A program made the position numbers and the translations under genes. Below are positions 1 to 9,813 of a DNA stretch of 64,000 bases, piece by piece (position 1 is the first letter of the stretch; the number at the start of each line of letters is the position of its first letter). The stretch comes from Prorocentrum cordatum (Eukaryota; Sar; Dinophyceae; Prorocentrales; Prorocentraceae). The notes beneath the pieces are model-generated. The model was not told where the DNA came from. It made no database searches and saw only the letters and a program-made list of their open reading frames with translations. The stretch lies in assembly GCA_963575745.1 (NCBI GenBank), contig CAUYUJ010004293.1, positions 1-64,000 of the forward strand. Direction: 5' to 3'.

Positions 1-202
1 GGGCCCGATGCCCGAACCCGTTCCCCGCAACCCCAAACCTGGACCGCCCGCGCGCGTGCCGTGACGTCGCCGAAGTGCGTGCACAGTAGGCGCGTCTCTG
101 GGGAGAGTGCCACATAGCCAAGGCGCCGTAAGCGCGCCCCTAGTCGCACTGCAGCGTAGTTGACGGGGGCGTCGAGCAGCACGGCCAATGGCCGAGTGGT
201 GA

Positions 203-1501
203 TCAGTAGCCGCTCCAGGCCCGTCGCTTCACGTCCACCGGGGTCCTCCGATAGTGACGCGCACAGCCAGCGTAGCCGCTCCAGGCCCGTCGCTTCGCGT
301 CCACCGGGTCCTCCGATAGTGACGCGCACAGCCAGCGGGTCCGCGGGGCCCCAGTGGGGTCCTCGGGGTGGTCCCCGTCGTCCGGGTCCCATCGGTCACC
401 GACATCCCACGGCGCTAGCAGCGCCGACCCACCGAGGCTCTCCCATGCCTCCCCAAAGGGGGGCCACGCGGTTCCCACCTCCAGCAGCCGCGCCCCCTCG
501 ACCTGCAGGGGGGCGTAGCGTGGTAGGGCCTCCCGGGCTCCTTTGACTTGGAGCACAGCCGCGCGCCAGGGCCCGTCGTCTCCTGGCATCCGCAGCTCGC
601 GCTGGGCGGCCTCCTCCACCAGCTCGCCCCACGGAGCTGCCGGCGACAGCTCGGTCCATCCGGCCTCCGCCATCCGCTGGCGCACCTCCTCCACCGTGGC
701 ACGAGTAATGAAGTCGGCCAGCTCGTTGTGGTAAGTCCGTAAGTAAAGCCCGTCCAGGACCCGGAACTTGTACCGTAGCTCCAGCATGGCCAGGACTCGA
801 AGCAGGTGGCGCGCCACCGCGTTCCGCGCCCGGCGGCGTCGCAGCCAGCGGCTGACATTGCTGTTGTCAGTGACGTACGGCAATAGCAGCTGGAACCAGT
901 CTGGGCCCTTCTCGGCCGCCAAGGCTATCAGACAGAGGAGTTCGACCACCGCGATGATCTCCCCCTCCCCCTGCCAAGTGACCCCAGGGGCGGAGCGGAG
1001 CGTCTCCAGATAGGGAGCCGCCTCCGCCACGATGTACTCGCGCGAGGACCAGTCCAGCGCACCGATCCGATCCAGGGTGGCATCGCCTCCCAGCCAGCGC
1101 AGCTTGCCGAGCGCCCCCGGGAGTGCGAGGGCCTCGCGAAGGCCTAGCAGGCCCTCGTAGGAGGTCTCGAAGTTACCCTCGACCGGCATCTCAAAGCAGA
1201 CGCGCAGCCAATCCAAGGTCTGGTGCCAATCGTCCCACGCAGCCTCTACCATCTCGGGGTCGCCCGGCGGATGGACGTAGGCCTGACCTGGGTCACACGA
1301 CAGCATCCGGTGGACCGCTGGGAGCTCCAGGCTCAGGGCTGGAGCTGCGCAGGCGCAGAACTGGCCGAGCCCACTTAGCTCCCTCGCGGTTCGCAGCCGG
1401 ACCATGCGGCAGCCGAAGCTCAGCTCCGGCTCCGCCAATAGGAAGCGCATCTTCATGGCCTTGGGCTCCGGGAGTCCAACTCGCTCGCGCTCGAAGTCCA
1501 T
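203..1501 (-). pseudogene. RT C-terminal part and RNase H of element 1, separated by a nonsense codon
   Basis: This frame is the direct continuation of the Pol frame upstream, from which it is split by a single TAG. It opens with the segment expected after RT motif D (GLSMDFERERVGLPEPK), then reads into an RNase H-like region. Visible RNase H elements are a helix-A-like stretch with acidic residues (GEGEIIAVVELLCLIALA), strand 4 with Asp (LLPYVTDNSNVSRWL) and the terminal helix (YLRTYHNELADFITRA). These are in the normal order, unlike the LINEs of this window. The last 30 residues come from a 66-bp duplication and look like read-through. I infer an inactivated or readthrough-dependent copy. 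Confidence 0.7.
207..338. repeat. 66-bp direct tandem duplication
   Basis: Two adjacent copies of about 66 bp, starting near 207 and 273, each beginning TAGCCGCTCCAGG and ending near CACAGCCAGCG. They differ by a one-base indel in a G run and one substitution. The duplication lies at the end of the RNase H-bearing frame and gives the repeated C-terminal motif VKRRAWSGY / AKRRAWSGY. Confidence 0.85.
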
Positions 1502-1510
1502 ACTGAGCCC

Positions 1511-1513
1511 CTA
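1511..1513 (-). other. In-frame TAG between RT and RNase H of element 1
   Basis: The stop sits in ...TTQII-stop-GLSMDF. Related RTs usually have a hydrophobic or Trp residue then Gly-Leu at this point. A TGG to TAG change would explain the break, since the frame is otherwise open on both sides. Confidence 0.75.
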
Positions 1514-4489
1514 GATAATCTGCGTGGTGGAAGGCTCCCCCTCGGCGTCCCTCTTGCTGACGTTCACTGCTTCGGACCCAAACACCTCACGTATGGAGGC
1601 ATCCAATGCGTCGCAGGCCATCCACGGTCGGACCCCAATGTCGGGCTCCACCACCACAGGGTCATCCATGAGCCACTCCGAGTGGAAGTGGGTGGTATCG
1701 TGCCAGTGCGGCTCCCCAGGCCGATAGCTCTCGTGGAGCTCCCTCGCCGCCAGGGCGAGCATCATGTAATTGCCTGGGGCTCCCGTCCACCCGAACACCA
1801 TGGCTAGGTAAACGACTCTGACGTCCCCCTCGATGCCAGCGTGGGCCCCCGGTAACGAGGTGCCAAAGTCCCCGACGTCCGCCGGGGCGATGTCCAACCA
1901 CCTGAAGGCCCGCGAGACGTCCCGCTTGGCGCAGAGGAGGCGCGCTCCGGGGTGCCGCGCGCGATGCCATACCGCCGTCCTCGCCACTTGCCGATGGCGT
2001 GGCTGGACGGCAGGCGGGTGGTCGCGCTTGTGTGTGGCGGCGTTGGCCGAGAGCATCGCGTGGATCATACGCCCTTCGGACGATAAGGTTCTGTCCGGTA
2101 GCTGCTTCGGTACCCTCCCCAGGGGGGCTTCCGCCAGCTCCGTCAGAAAACCCTCTGCCGCCTGGGACGCCACCAGGACGATCCCCCAGGTCACATCCGC
2201 CCATACCTTCTGGTAGGCCTCGTCGATGTGGGCTCGCACGCTGGGGTACGGCTGGGCTCGCTCGCGCCTCCGCGGCGCGCCCCGCCGCGCGGAGGCTCCC
2301 CCTTCCGCTTGCTCCCGGACGTACTCGAAGTGCTCTCGGCTTAAACACCGTCGCACCTTGTCCCCCAGGACGCCCCGAAGGGGGTTGCCTAGGCGCTCGT
2401 GGCGCGCGCGCCTAAGCAGCGCGGCCGCTTCCTTCCGGGACCCCGTCCGCTGGAGGAGCTGATCCCCCAGCCCTACCAGGGTCCGCATGGCTTCGGGGTC
2501 ATACTCAGGGTGCTCCGTGCAGAAGGTCAGGTAGACCGTGGCCAGCTCCGCCGGGCTGCACCCGACGAGGTCCTCCGCGATATCTCTGGCCGGATCCTCG
2601 CAAGGGGGTCGAGTCTTGCCCGCACTCACCTCCCCCTGTGCCTTGCCCAATGGGGGCTTAGGAAGCCCCGCCAATGCTCGGTGCATGGCTGGGCTAAGCC
2701 TACCGCATTTTGAGCCGTCCCCTGAGGCCTGCAGGCGCTCGTTTCCAGTGAAGTCGACGCCCTGCAGGCGCCCGGGCGCCTCCGCCCGGGCGATTTTGGG
2801 GGACGCCCCCGGGCCATCCTCCCATATAGGCGCCAACTGCCGACGCAGTTGGCTCACCGACCAGCGGTGATAGGCCCCTTTCAACACCTTTGCCCACGCG
2901 GCGCAAAGGCGGGGGGCCCAAACCAGCGCCTCCTTGGTGCGCTTAATGCCCGAGCCCGGCACGTGATCCTTCAGCTCGACGTGGTGGTGGTCACGGGGGC
3001 AACGTCGCGCCAACAACAGAGCGTGCAGATACCGCCGGGGGCTGACGAGCCACCAGCTGCCCTTGCGATAGCGGCTCTCTGGCGCGTCGGACGGGGCCTT
3101 ACCCCAGGCGCACATGTGGATCGGGACGATCATGGCCCCCGTCGCTCGACGCAGATCGTGCATCGGGGCCTGGTCCCAAATCTTGGGGTAGCGGCCCGAG
3201 GGGCAGGAGGACTCGATGAGAAACTCCTTGCCAGCGTCGTGTAGGGTGCGGCAGGTGTCGCACGTGAACTGTGTGTGGCTGTTACCCACGCGCTCGAACT
3301 CTTTGGAGCCATCCCCCTCGGGGTGCTCCCACGTGCGGGTGCCCTGCGGGGCCCCGCCCGGCTGGGTCATGAGCCCGAGGTCGGTGTACGAGCCACACGG
3401 GGTACCCCAGCACCAAACGTTGGCAACGTCGGGGCCCATGGGGGTCCGTGCGGCCTCCTGTAGGCGCGCGCGGACCGCTGGGTCGAGGGTGTCATGATCC
3501 GGCCGTGGGCCGGATTCTCGGAGGGGGTCGTCGAAATATTCGATCGGTTCCAGCACCCGGATGCCCTCGGCGCGAAGCGCGGCCGACCAATTTCCCGAAC
3601 CGGCGTACACCTCCTGGGCGATCAAACCGTACGCGAACGCGGGGTCGTGTCGAAGTGGCATCGCGTTCGCCTCCAGGAGGCGTGCCTGGACGTCGGCTGG
3701 ATGTTCCCCGAACGAGGCCGGCGCGCGTCCCAATGCGCGGCCCGCCCGACCTTCCGCTGCCTTGCAGTGGGTGCAGGGCGCGCTCCTGCCCGGGACGGTG
3801 GGTTCAACGTCCGGGCCTTCATCGAGCATCTCGCGCCAGCCGACACTTACGATCTCGCGGGACAGGCGTCCTGCGTGCCCCCAGCGCTGGCCTAGGGCCG
3901 CCGCCTCCGCGTGGGAGCGCGGGCGCAAGGCGCGCATATGGCCGCGCCAGATCAGGAGCGGAATTACGTGATCCTCCGCGCCGACGCCCGTGCCCATTAG
4001 GTGGTCCACGCATAGGCGCCCACTGCCGTTGACACGGTGCACCTGGAGCGTGACGGCGTCGAGGTCGGCGACAGGGCATGCTGCCAGGCAGCGATAGTCC
4101 TTGTCGTGGTGCGGGTGCACCGCATCGTGGACGTAGGAGCGGACATCGGCCTCCAGGGCCGTGATCCACGGCGGGGAGTCGCCCAGGGCGCGCAGGGCCT
4201 CATGGGCCTCCTCCCATAGTGCATGGCGATACGTCGCGGCCAACTGCTGCACCGCGTCCGGGCTGGGCTCACCTGTGCCCTCGCCCGCGCGTAGCAGGAG
4301 CACCCCCGCAGCTACGTGCAGTAGCAGGCACTGCCGCTCATCGGTGTCGCCCACCTCCAGGCCCATCGCCTGGCCCATCTCCTCTGTAGGGCCGAGGCGG
4401 TCCCGATAGTCGATGAAGTCCCACTGGATGCGGGTGTCCCCGTCCAGAAGGTATATGACCCGCGGCCTATCAGCCCGCCGGGGTCCCAC
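1511..4489 (-). CDS. Pol of element 1: methyltransferase-like domain plus reverse transcriptase
   Basis: 992 codons. Around residues 285-440 there is a Rossmann methyltransferase-like pattern: a glycine-rich motif (EVYAGSGNWSAALRAEGI), then WCWGTPCGSYTDLG, which resembles the PPC loop of cytosine-C5 methyltransferases, then FLIESSCPSGRYPKIW, which resembles their ENP motif. The RT occupies roughly residues 790-992. Motif A is CAKRDVSRAF near 858, motif B is FGWTGAPGN near 900, and motif C is LMDDPVVV near 941, with both metal-binding Asp residues present. The frame ends at a TAG that separates it from the RNase H. The first start-like codon is a GTG inside the end of the Gag frame, so translation probably enters by -1 frameshift. 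The methyltransferase call rests on motif spacing and is an inference. Confidence 0.7.
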   Translation of the reverse strand: MGPRRADRPRVIYLLDGDTRIQWDFIDYRDRLGPTEEMGQAMGLEVGDTDERQCLLLHVAAGVLLLRAGEGTGEPSPDAVQQLAATYRHALWEEAHEALRALGDSPPWITALEADVRSYVHDAVHPHHDKDYRCLAACPVADLDAVTLQVHRVNGSGRLCVDHLMGTGVGAEDHVIPLLIWRGHMRALRPRSHAEAAALGQRWGHAGRLSREIVSVGWREMLDEGPDVEPTVPGRSAPCTHCKAAEGRAGRALGRAPASFGEHPADVQARLLEANAMPLRHDPAFAYGLIAQEVYAGSGNWSAALRAEGIRVLEPIEYFDDPLRESGPRPDHDTLDPAVRARLQEAARTPMGPDVANVWCWGTPCGSYTDLGLMTQPGGAPQGTRTWEHPEGDGSKEFERVGNSHTQFTCDTCRTLHDAGKEFLIESSCPSGRYPKIWDQAPMHDLRRATGAMIVPIHMCAWGKAPSDAPESRYRKGSWWLVSPRRYLHALLLARRCPRDHHHVELKDHVPGSGIKRTKEALVWAPRLCAAWAKVLKGAYHRWSVSQLRRQLAPIWEDGPGASPKIARAEAPGRLQGVDFTGNERLQASGDGSKCGRLSPAMHRALAGLPKPPLGKAQGEVSAGKTRPPCEDPARDIAEDLVGCSPAELATVYLTFCTEHPEYDPEAMRTLVGLGDQLLQRTGSRKEAAALLRRARHERLGNPLRGVLGDKVRRCLSREHFEYVREQAEGGASARRGAPRRRERAQPYPSVRAHIDEAYQKVWADVTWGIVLVASQAAEGFLTELAEAPLGRVPKQLPDRTLSSEGRMIHAMLSANAATHKRDHPPAVQPRHRQVARTAVWHRARHPGARLLCAKRDVSRAFRWLDIAPADVGDFGTSLPGAHAGIEGDVRVVYLAMVFGWTGAPGNYMMLALAARELHESYRPGEPHWHDTTHFHSEWLMDDPVVVEPDIGVRPWMACDALDASIREVFGSEAVNVSKRDAEGEPSTTQII

Positions 4490-7400
4490 GCAACCGGGCC
4501 AACCTCGGCCCCGCCCTCGGTGACATATCCTGCGGCGCAGCTAAGCGCCTCATGCAGGTCGGCTTCCTCGCTGCTGAGACCCCGATGGCCTCGGTCCACG
4601 GCTTCCTCGAGGGCTCGCTCCAGAGTAAGCCGCTCCCCGCGCAGGCGCGCCCCCAAGACGCGCCCGCGCACGTGGCTCTGCAAGTACTCGCTGGCCCCCT
4701 TCAGAGGTGCGAAGATGCCCTCGGCTTCGAGCTCCTGCATGAGTTTGAAGCGAAGCTCCGGCCCATCACCCGCGGGCTGGGCGTCCCAAGTGGCCGCCGC
4801 GCGCGGGTGGTCGTGGTCTTCGAGCCATCCGAAGTCGGGGCCCTTAACCGCTTCCCGGAGGTCGGATTCCAACGCGGTAAGCTGGAGCGCGGTGTAGTCG
4901 TCCGGGGCCTGCCCCGGGCCCGGGTCGCCCGCTGCTCGCGAGCCGCCGCCGCGGCCCCGGCCCTTTTCCTTCTGGGAGTCAGGGGCAGCAGGCGGGGAGG
5001 TGTCCTCGCCAACCTTCTCGGCCTCGGCTGCCTTGGCTTGCGAGCGCAGCTGCGCAATCATCCCATCCACCAGCTTGGGATCGATCCGGGGCGTCCCAAG
5101 GAGCCCCCCGCGCCTCGTGAGCTGCATGACTACCGAGTAGTCCAATCCGCGCGTTGACTTGATGGGGTCATGTGAGTTAGGGCAATCGCAAGCCTTCCGC
5201 GAGCAGCCCATGTGCGTGGTGGCCCCCCAGCAGATAGGGACGTTGTCTTTATTGCGGGGCGCATGCGCCACGGATCGCGTCCGCTCCGGGCGTGTTAGGT
5301 CCTTGCCCGCTGGGTACGCCCTCTTGGGGGCTGTCCCCGCTGGGGCCCCGGTGCCCGCCTTGGGCCCCGCCTTCGGCTGGGGCCCAGCCCCCGCCTTGGG
5401 CCGGTCATCCCCCTGCGCCGTGGGCCGGGGATCGCCCATTTCCTCGCTCCCTCCCGCTTTGGGCGGTCGCTTTGTGAGGTGGGCGTTCAGCTGCCCATTG
5501 AGGAGGCGCGTGAGTGCGGCCTTGCGCCGGGGCACGACCACCTGCTGGTAGTAGGCGTTCGGGTCCCCGAGGTCGAACGTTCGGGGCAAATCGTAGCCGT
5601 TCTCCGGCATGAGTAGGATGTACTTGATGTCCTCCCTCCTCGGGTTCTCAGTGTCGAGCTCTCGACAGAGCCGGCGCCTCAGCTCCCGCAACTCCTCGAC
5701 CCAGGTGCTTCGGAGCTCTTCCCACAGATCCTTGACCCAATGGTCTGGGAACTCCGATGGGTCCCTCTCGAAGGCCGCCTCCAAGAACCCTAACGACCGC
5801 CGACGTTCCACCCCGTGTGCGACCCCTATGATGGACTCGAACATCTGGATCTCGCACCGGGCCCTCTTGAACCAGGTCGCCATGTGGGTGGCGGGCCGTT
5901 GGCGGGGCTCCAGCTTGTCGTCCACAGGGAGCCGATAGCCATCGAAGTCCTCGTCACGCGCGGGGACGCAGTCGTCCACCGCCAGGTCGTGAGGGCCCGT
6001 CCCGAAGGCGAGCGCCGCGTAGCCGTGTGCCACACGGTTAGTAACCAGGCAGGGAAACCCGATCGTCTTGAGCGTGCTCTTGGAGTGCGCACTCATGCGC
6101 TTGAGAGAGTCGAACAAGTCCTTCCCCGTGATCCCCTCGCAGGCCTCAACCACGAAGGTGTTGCATCCCCGGGCTATGTAAAGATCATGTTCCTCGTCCC
6201 GACCGATCCCTGCCCTGGTGCCCCGGGCCTTCTTGTCGCCCTCGGTGGCCCGCGCCTGCCGCTCGGCGGCGAGGACGTGGCGTTCAGTGAGGCGGTTCTG
6301 GCGATCCAGGCGCTCGATGATCTGGGCTTCGGCTTCGACTGTAAGCCCGCCCAGGGCGCCCGCCGCCGCCCCGGCGTCGTCTGGACCCCCAGCTCGCTCC
6401 CCACCCAGGCCGCCCCCGTGGGGCGTCTGGCCAGTGAGGTGGCCAAGGACCGAGGCCCCGTCGAGGAGCGGATTGGCCCCACGGGCGGCCCCCCCGCGTC
6501 CATCGCGTGCCAGCAGGTCCCGATCACCCAGCAAGCCCCGTCGTGGGCCCGTGGGTTGGATGGGGGGCATGGCACCGAAGAGCTCGCGACGGGGTCCCTG
6601 CTTCGGGCTGGGATCCCGTCCCCGCGCCGAGCGACTCCGCGACCCCTCACGTGAGAGGCTCCCCTGCAGGGGAACCTTGTCGGCGGCCGCAGCACGCTCC
6701 CGCGCGCGCGCTTCCAGCTGCGCATCCTCCAAATCCGCGAGGGCGCGCTCTAGGTCGGACCCCAGTGGGCCCGCCGCTGCCACCTGCGCGACCCTCCGCC
6801 GCAGCTGCCGCTCCGCCTGATCAAGCGGAACCCCGAGCAGGTCCGCGGCCATACCTAATGCACTGAGAGCCGCCGCTTGGCCCCCCCGTCCTTTGAGATC
6901 CTCGGCTCGCAAGGAGTCCATGATCATTTCGAGCGGGTCGGGCTCCTCGGCGTCCTCGCTCACGCCGGCGGCGGCCGCCGCTAAGCGCGACAGTGCCGCC
7001 ACGGGGGCGGGACGGGGCAAGCCCTCCATCCCGGGCGCAGGCGGCGCCCCCTGCGCGCCACCCCGCCGATGGTGGCCGAGTGTGCGCACCGGGTCGTGCT
7101 GCAGCTGCTGGCGCTCCGTGTTCGTCAGGTAGCGCCGCCTCCAGCCGCTCGCGCTTTCCACGTCCACACCGCCCCACTGCTCCTGGCGTAACATCGCCAG
7201 CAGATCCGGCGGGATGTGGTGGGCGATGACACGCAACCCCACTTCCCGAGCCCCTTGGGGGACCTCGTACAGCAGCCGATTGATCCAATCTATCGGGTAG
7301 CGCCCGTCCTCCAGCGGAGGGGGGTGCCGTACGACTTCGCTGGCTGGGACCTCCACCCTGACGCCCTCGAGGCTAGTCCCGATGATACGTCTGGCGTCCC

Positions 7401-8703
7401 CGCCAGTGCCCCGTACGTCGAGCCCCTCGCATTCCCCCAATAGAATAAACCAAGGACTCGCCGGGGGCGCGCCGTACGCCTCCTCGGCTCCCCGAGGGTC
7501 GCCCGGGAGTATCGGGCAGACCTTCACGTGTAGGGGCTCCTGAAGCCACCCGTGGTGGGCGATCCGATCGCCCGGGGCCCCGCGGTCGGCAGACCGTGAG
7601 CGTCCGCTGGCCCTAGCTTCCGCGGAGCGTGTGCGACACGGCTGCGGCCCCGAGGTTAGGGCCTGCGCCCCCGTGGGCTCCACATCGACAGATGGGGCCA
7701 CGGCGGGCGGTGGCGGTGCAGCGGGGGGAAGTAGAGGCGGGGGGTAGACCGGCCCGGGCGCTATGCCAACCCCATCGGCAGCGTGCGCGGTCCAATCGCG
7801 CGCCCTGGCGGGGCTTGGAGCCCGCGCCCGCATGCGGCGGCGCAGGCCCCCGAGGATCCCAGGTTGGACCGTCGCCTCGACGCGCACGGTGTGACCCTCG
7901 TCCCGTCGGAGACGTTCCCCGCACATCGGGCCCCCCCCGCAGCTACCCTTCGCCATGCGGAGACAAGTGGGGAGGCTGCACTTGCGGCCGATCAGGGTGG
8001 ACCGATACTTCTGCGCATGGTGGGCGCAGAGGTGCACCTGTGCATTGAGACAATGCCCCGGCCGGGGAACGTCCGACACCTCCGCGTCCTCCTGTAGCAG
8101 GACAGTGGCCTCCTGCATCCCTCGGTCGCCGCACCCCTCCGGCTGGAGGGGGCGTGCGCCACCCGCGAGCTGCACCCCAACTTGTGCGGCTTGGCAGGGG
8201 CGCTCCTCCGCCTCCACCTCGCTCTCCGAGTCGATGTCCAGGCGGCGATAGCCCGTGGCGTCGGTGATGTAGCGGGGCTCCGGCCGGCCCCGGCACAGCC
8301 ATCCGAGTACCGACCAGGGTGAGCAAAGCAGCCACTTGACGACCCCGAATACCTTCCGGAGTCCCACGCCGACTGCTCGGCAGGCCGTGGCCCTTCCGTG
8401 CTCAGCCAAGTCCACGATCTGTGTGTGGTCAATGGCCGCGTACTGGTCGACGTGCATGGGATGCGCCACTGGACAGGAGGCGCACTCGACAGCACGACAT
8501 AGATGCACATTCCCCGTCTCCTCGAGGTTCAGCCGCCACTTGCGACTGGTGCACCCCAGGACCTGCCCGATCTTGATGTTGAGCCCGTGGCGGTCCAATC
8601 GGTACCGGTCCGCGAAGTTGCAGCTGATGCGGGCCACCTGCCCGTGCTTACGCAGCAGCACGTGGTTGACGCCCGATTGGTCCCTCGGCCGCGGACCCCC
8701 TTT
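4312..8703 (-). CDS. Gag-like polyprotein of element 1 with CCCH zinc finger
   Basis: The frame is open from 8970, but its first ~90 codons look like a shadow of the leader, so real coding probably starts at the slip site near 8700. The N-terminal third is Cys-rich, with a hydrophobic stretch (VFGVVKWLLCSPWSVLGWLC) and a cysteine cluster (CLNAQVHLCAHHAQKYRS, then further Cys). A long Ala/Arg/Pro-rich linker follows, then a helical region reminiscent of capsid. Next comes a CCCH finger, ICWGATTHMGCSRKACDCPNSH in two parts (ICWGATTHMGCSRK, ACDCPNSH), with spacing C-x8-C-x6-C-x3-H. The C terminus is acidic and helical and overlaps the Pol frame by about 180 bases. Role inferred: particle formation and RNA binding. 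Confidence 0.6.
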   Translation of the reverse strand, partial: KGGPRPRDQSGVNHVLLRKHGQVARISCNFADRYRLDRHGLNIKIGQVLGCTSRKWRLNLEETGNVHLCRAVECASCPVAHPMHVDQYAAIDHTQIVDLAEHGRATACRAVGVGLRKVFGVVKWLLCSPWSVLGWLCRGRPEPRYITDATGYRRLDIDSESEVEAEERPCQAAQVGVQLAGGARPLQPEGCGDRGMQEATVLLQEDAEVSDVPRPGHCLNAQVHLCAHHAQKYRSTLIGRKCSLPTCLRMAKGSCGGGPMCGERLRRDEGHTVRVEATVQPGILGGLRRRMRARAPSPARARDWTAHAADGVGIAPGPVYPPPLLPPAAPPPPAVAPSVDVEPTGAQALTSGPQPCRTRSAEARASGRSRSADRGAPGDRIAHHGWLQEPLHVKVCPILPGDPRGAEEAYGAPPASPWFILLGECEGLDVRGTGGDARRIIGTSLEGVRVEVPASEVVRHPPPLEDGRYPIDWINRLLYEVPQGAREVGLRVIAHHIPPDLLAMLRQEQWGGVDVESASGWRRRYLTNTERQQLQHDPVRTLGHHRRGGAQGAPPAPGMEGLPRPAPVAALSRLAAAAAGVSEDAEEPDPLEMIMDSLRAEDLKGRGGQAAALSALGMAADLLGVPLDQAERQLRRRVAQVAAAGPLGSDLERALADLEDAQLEARARERAAAADKVPLQGSLSREGSRSRSARGRDPSPKQGPRRELFGAMPPIQPTGPRRGLLGDRDLLARDGRGGAARGANPLLDGASVLGHLTGQTPHGGGLGGERAGGPDDAGAAAGALGGLTVEAEAQIIERLDRQNRLTERHVLAAERQARATEGDKKARGTRAGIGRDEEHDLYIARGCNTFVVEACEGITGKDLFDSLKRMSAHSKSTLKTIGFPCLVTNRVAHGYAALAFGTGPHDLAVDDCVPARDEDFDGYRLPVDDKLEPRQRPATHMATWFKRARCEIQMFESIIGVAHGVERRRSLGFLEAAFERDPSEFPDHWVKDLWEELRSTWVEELRELRRRLCRELDTENPRREDIKYILLMPENGYDLPRTFDLGDPNAYYQQVVVPRRKAALTRLLNGQLNAHLTKRPPKAGGSEEMGDPRPTAQGDDRPKAGAGPQPKAGPKAGTGAPAGTAPKRAYPAGKDLTRPERTRSVAHAPRNKDNVPICWGATTHMGCSRKACDCPNSHDPIKSTRGLDYSVVMQLTRRGGLLGTPRIDPKLVDGMIAQLRSQAKAAEAEKVGEDTSPPAAPDSQKEKGRGRGGGSRAAGDPGPGQAPDDYTALQLTALESDLREAVKGPDFGWLEDHDHPRAAATWDAQPAGDGPELRFKLMQELEAEGIFAPLKGASEYLQSHVRGRVLGARLRGERLTLERALEEAVDRGHRGLSSEEADLHEALSCAAGYVTEGGAEVGPVAWDPGGLIGRGSYTFWTGTPASSGTSSTIGTASALQRRWARRWAWRWATPMSGSACYCT
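8697..8703 (-). promoter_or_regulatory. Candidate -1 ribosomal frameshift heptamer A AAG GGG
   Basis: In the leader frame the codons are ACA AAG GGG GTC. The heptamer A AAG GGG fits X XXY YYZ in the correct phase. A one-base slip back continues into GPRPRDQSGVNH, the point where the Gag frame begins to look coding and the leader frame stops doing so. A downstream pseudoknot was not analysed. A simple indel mutation in the G run is the alternative. Confidence 0.45.
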
Positions 8704-9692
8704 GTGTAGAACTCTGTCTCCACCACGCCGCCCAAGCCCGGCCCGCGCCAGCGCACCAGCAAGGGGGTCGGAGGGGGTGGGGGAAGATGGGCGCCGGGCC
8801 CATCCCCTCCGCGTCGCTGGCAGCACCGGGTAATCTGGTACCACGCCCAGCGGAGTCCCCCGGCAGCCCACAGCATAGGCTGGGCTGCGGTGTTGACGAT
8901 GAAGGCCAGGGCACCCAACACGAACGTGAAGATGCCTAGGGCAAAGCATAAGACCGCGGTCTCCCACCAATACCCAAGCATCTTAACGCCCAGGCGGTCG
9001 ACGGCGGATCCAATCCATCCGCCACTCGTGCGGATCGTGCCCGGGTGGTCGGGGGAGCTTACCCACGCTCCATAGCCCACGACCTCGAAGACCCAGGCTG
9101 CGAAGCCCCAACCGGGACCCGGCCCCGCCTCCGGGGGCGGGGTAGGTGGCGGCGGCGGCGGTGGGGGTTCGCTCCGGCCAGCCCACCAATGGGGCAGGTG
9201 CGGGACCCAACCACTCCACCCCCAATACCCGTCCAGCCCACGCGGCAGGTCAGGCTCACCATCGCCCGTCCGGTTTCCCGGGGCGGACGGCTGCCCAGGC
9301 GCGCCCGTGGGCTCGTTGTTACCTCCGTATGCCGGCGTAGCTGGGCTGCCTGTGGGCTCGCCCTCGCCTACGCGCCCGATGCCCGCGGTCGTGGTCGTTG
9401 TAGTCGACCCTGACCGCGGCGGCGGTGGGACGCCCGGCGTCCCCGGGGGCTTGGCCTGCGGCCCTCGCCCCTTTCCCCCTGCAGGCGCGGGCTTGGCGGG
9501 CGGTCCTCGCCCCTTGCCTCGCCCCCCACCGCCTGCCGGCGGCGCTGTCGGCCCGGGCAGGGCTGGCGGCGTCGGCGCTGGGACCTCATGTCCCCCGCGC
9601 CCGAATGGCAGCCAGCCAAGTGCCCCTTGGACCGTAAGAGCGCCGCCCGTAACCAAGATCATCAGGTGCGCCCCCAGGAAGCCCACAGCCAT
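8697..9692 (-). CDS. Pro-rich membrane leader protein of element 1
   Basis: About 330 codons before the slip site. A hydrophobic N-terminal segment (MILVTGGALTVQGALGWL) is followed by a Pro/Gly-rich linker with poly-Pro runs. A long hydrophobic block then looks like one or two membrane spans (AVLCFALGIFTFVLGALAFI, then QPMLWAAGG). No family recognised. A membrane-anchored domain ahead of Gag is unusual for a retroelement; an envelope-like or targeting role is speculation. The frame stays open to 8529, but past 8697 it becomes Ser/Thr/Arg-rich and looks like a shadow. Confidence 0.5.
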
Positions 9693-9800
9693 GGCACCAC
9701 AGGCGCGCTACCTAGTCCGCGGACTAGCACGGCTGTGGTTATGGCCGCCCCGCGGCCCCCTGGAACACCCGCGCGTCGGCCAGAGCCGAACGCTACGGAC

Positions 9801-9813
9801 CCAAAATGGCTAC
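9801..9813 (-). other. Degenerate spliced-leader relict upstream of element 1
   Basis: On the minus strand GTAGCCATTTTGG is an exact 13-base match to the core of the dinoflagellate SL. It is in the same orientation as element 1 and about 110 bases upstream of its first frame. The flanking SL bases have diverged. This fits an element copied from a trans-spliced RNA. Confidence 0.6.

Noticed and set aside
8710-8970. Start of the Gag-like frame at 8970
   Set aside because: The first ~90 codons are a shadow of the membrane leader; coding character starts near the slip site.
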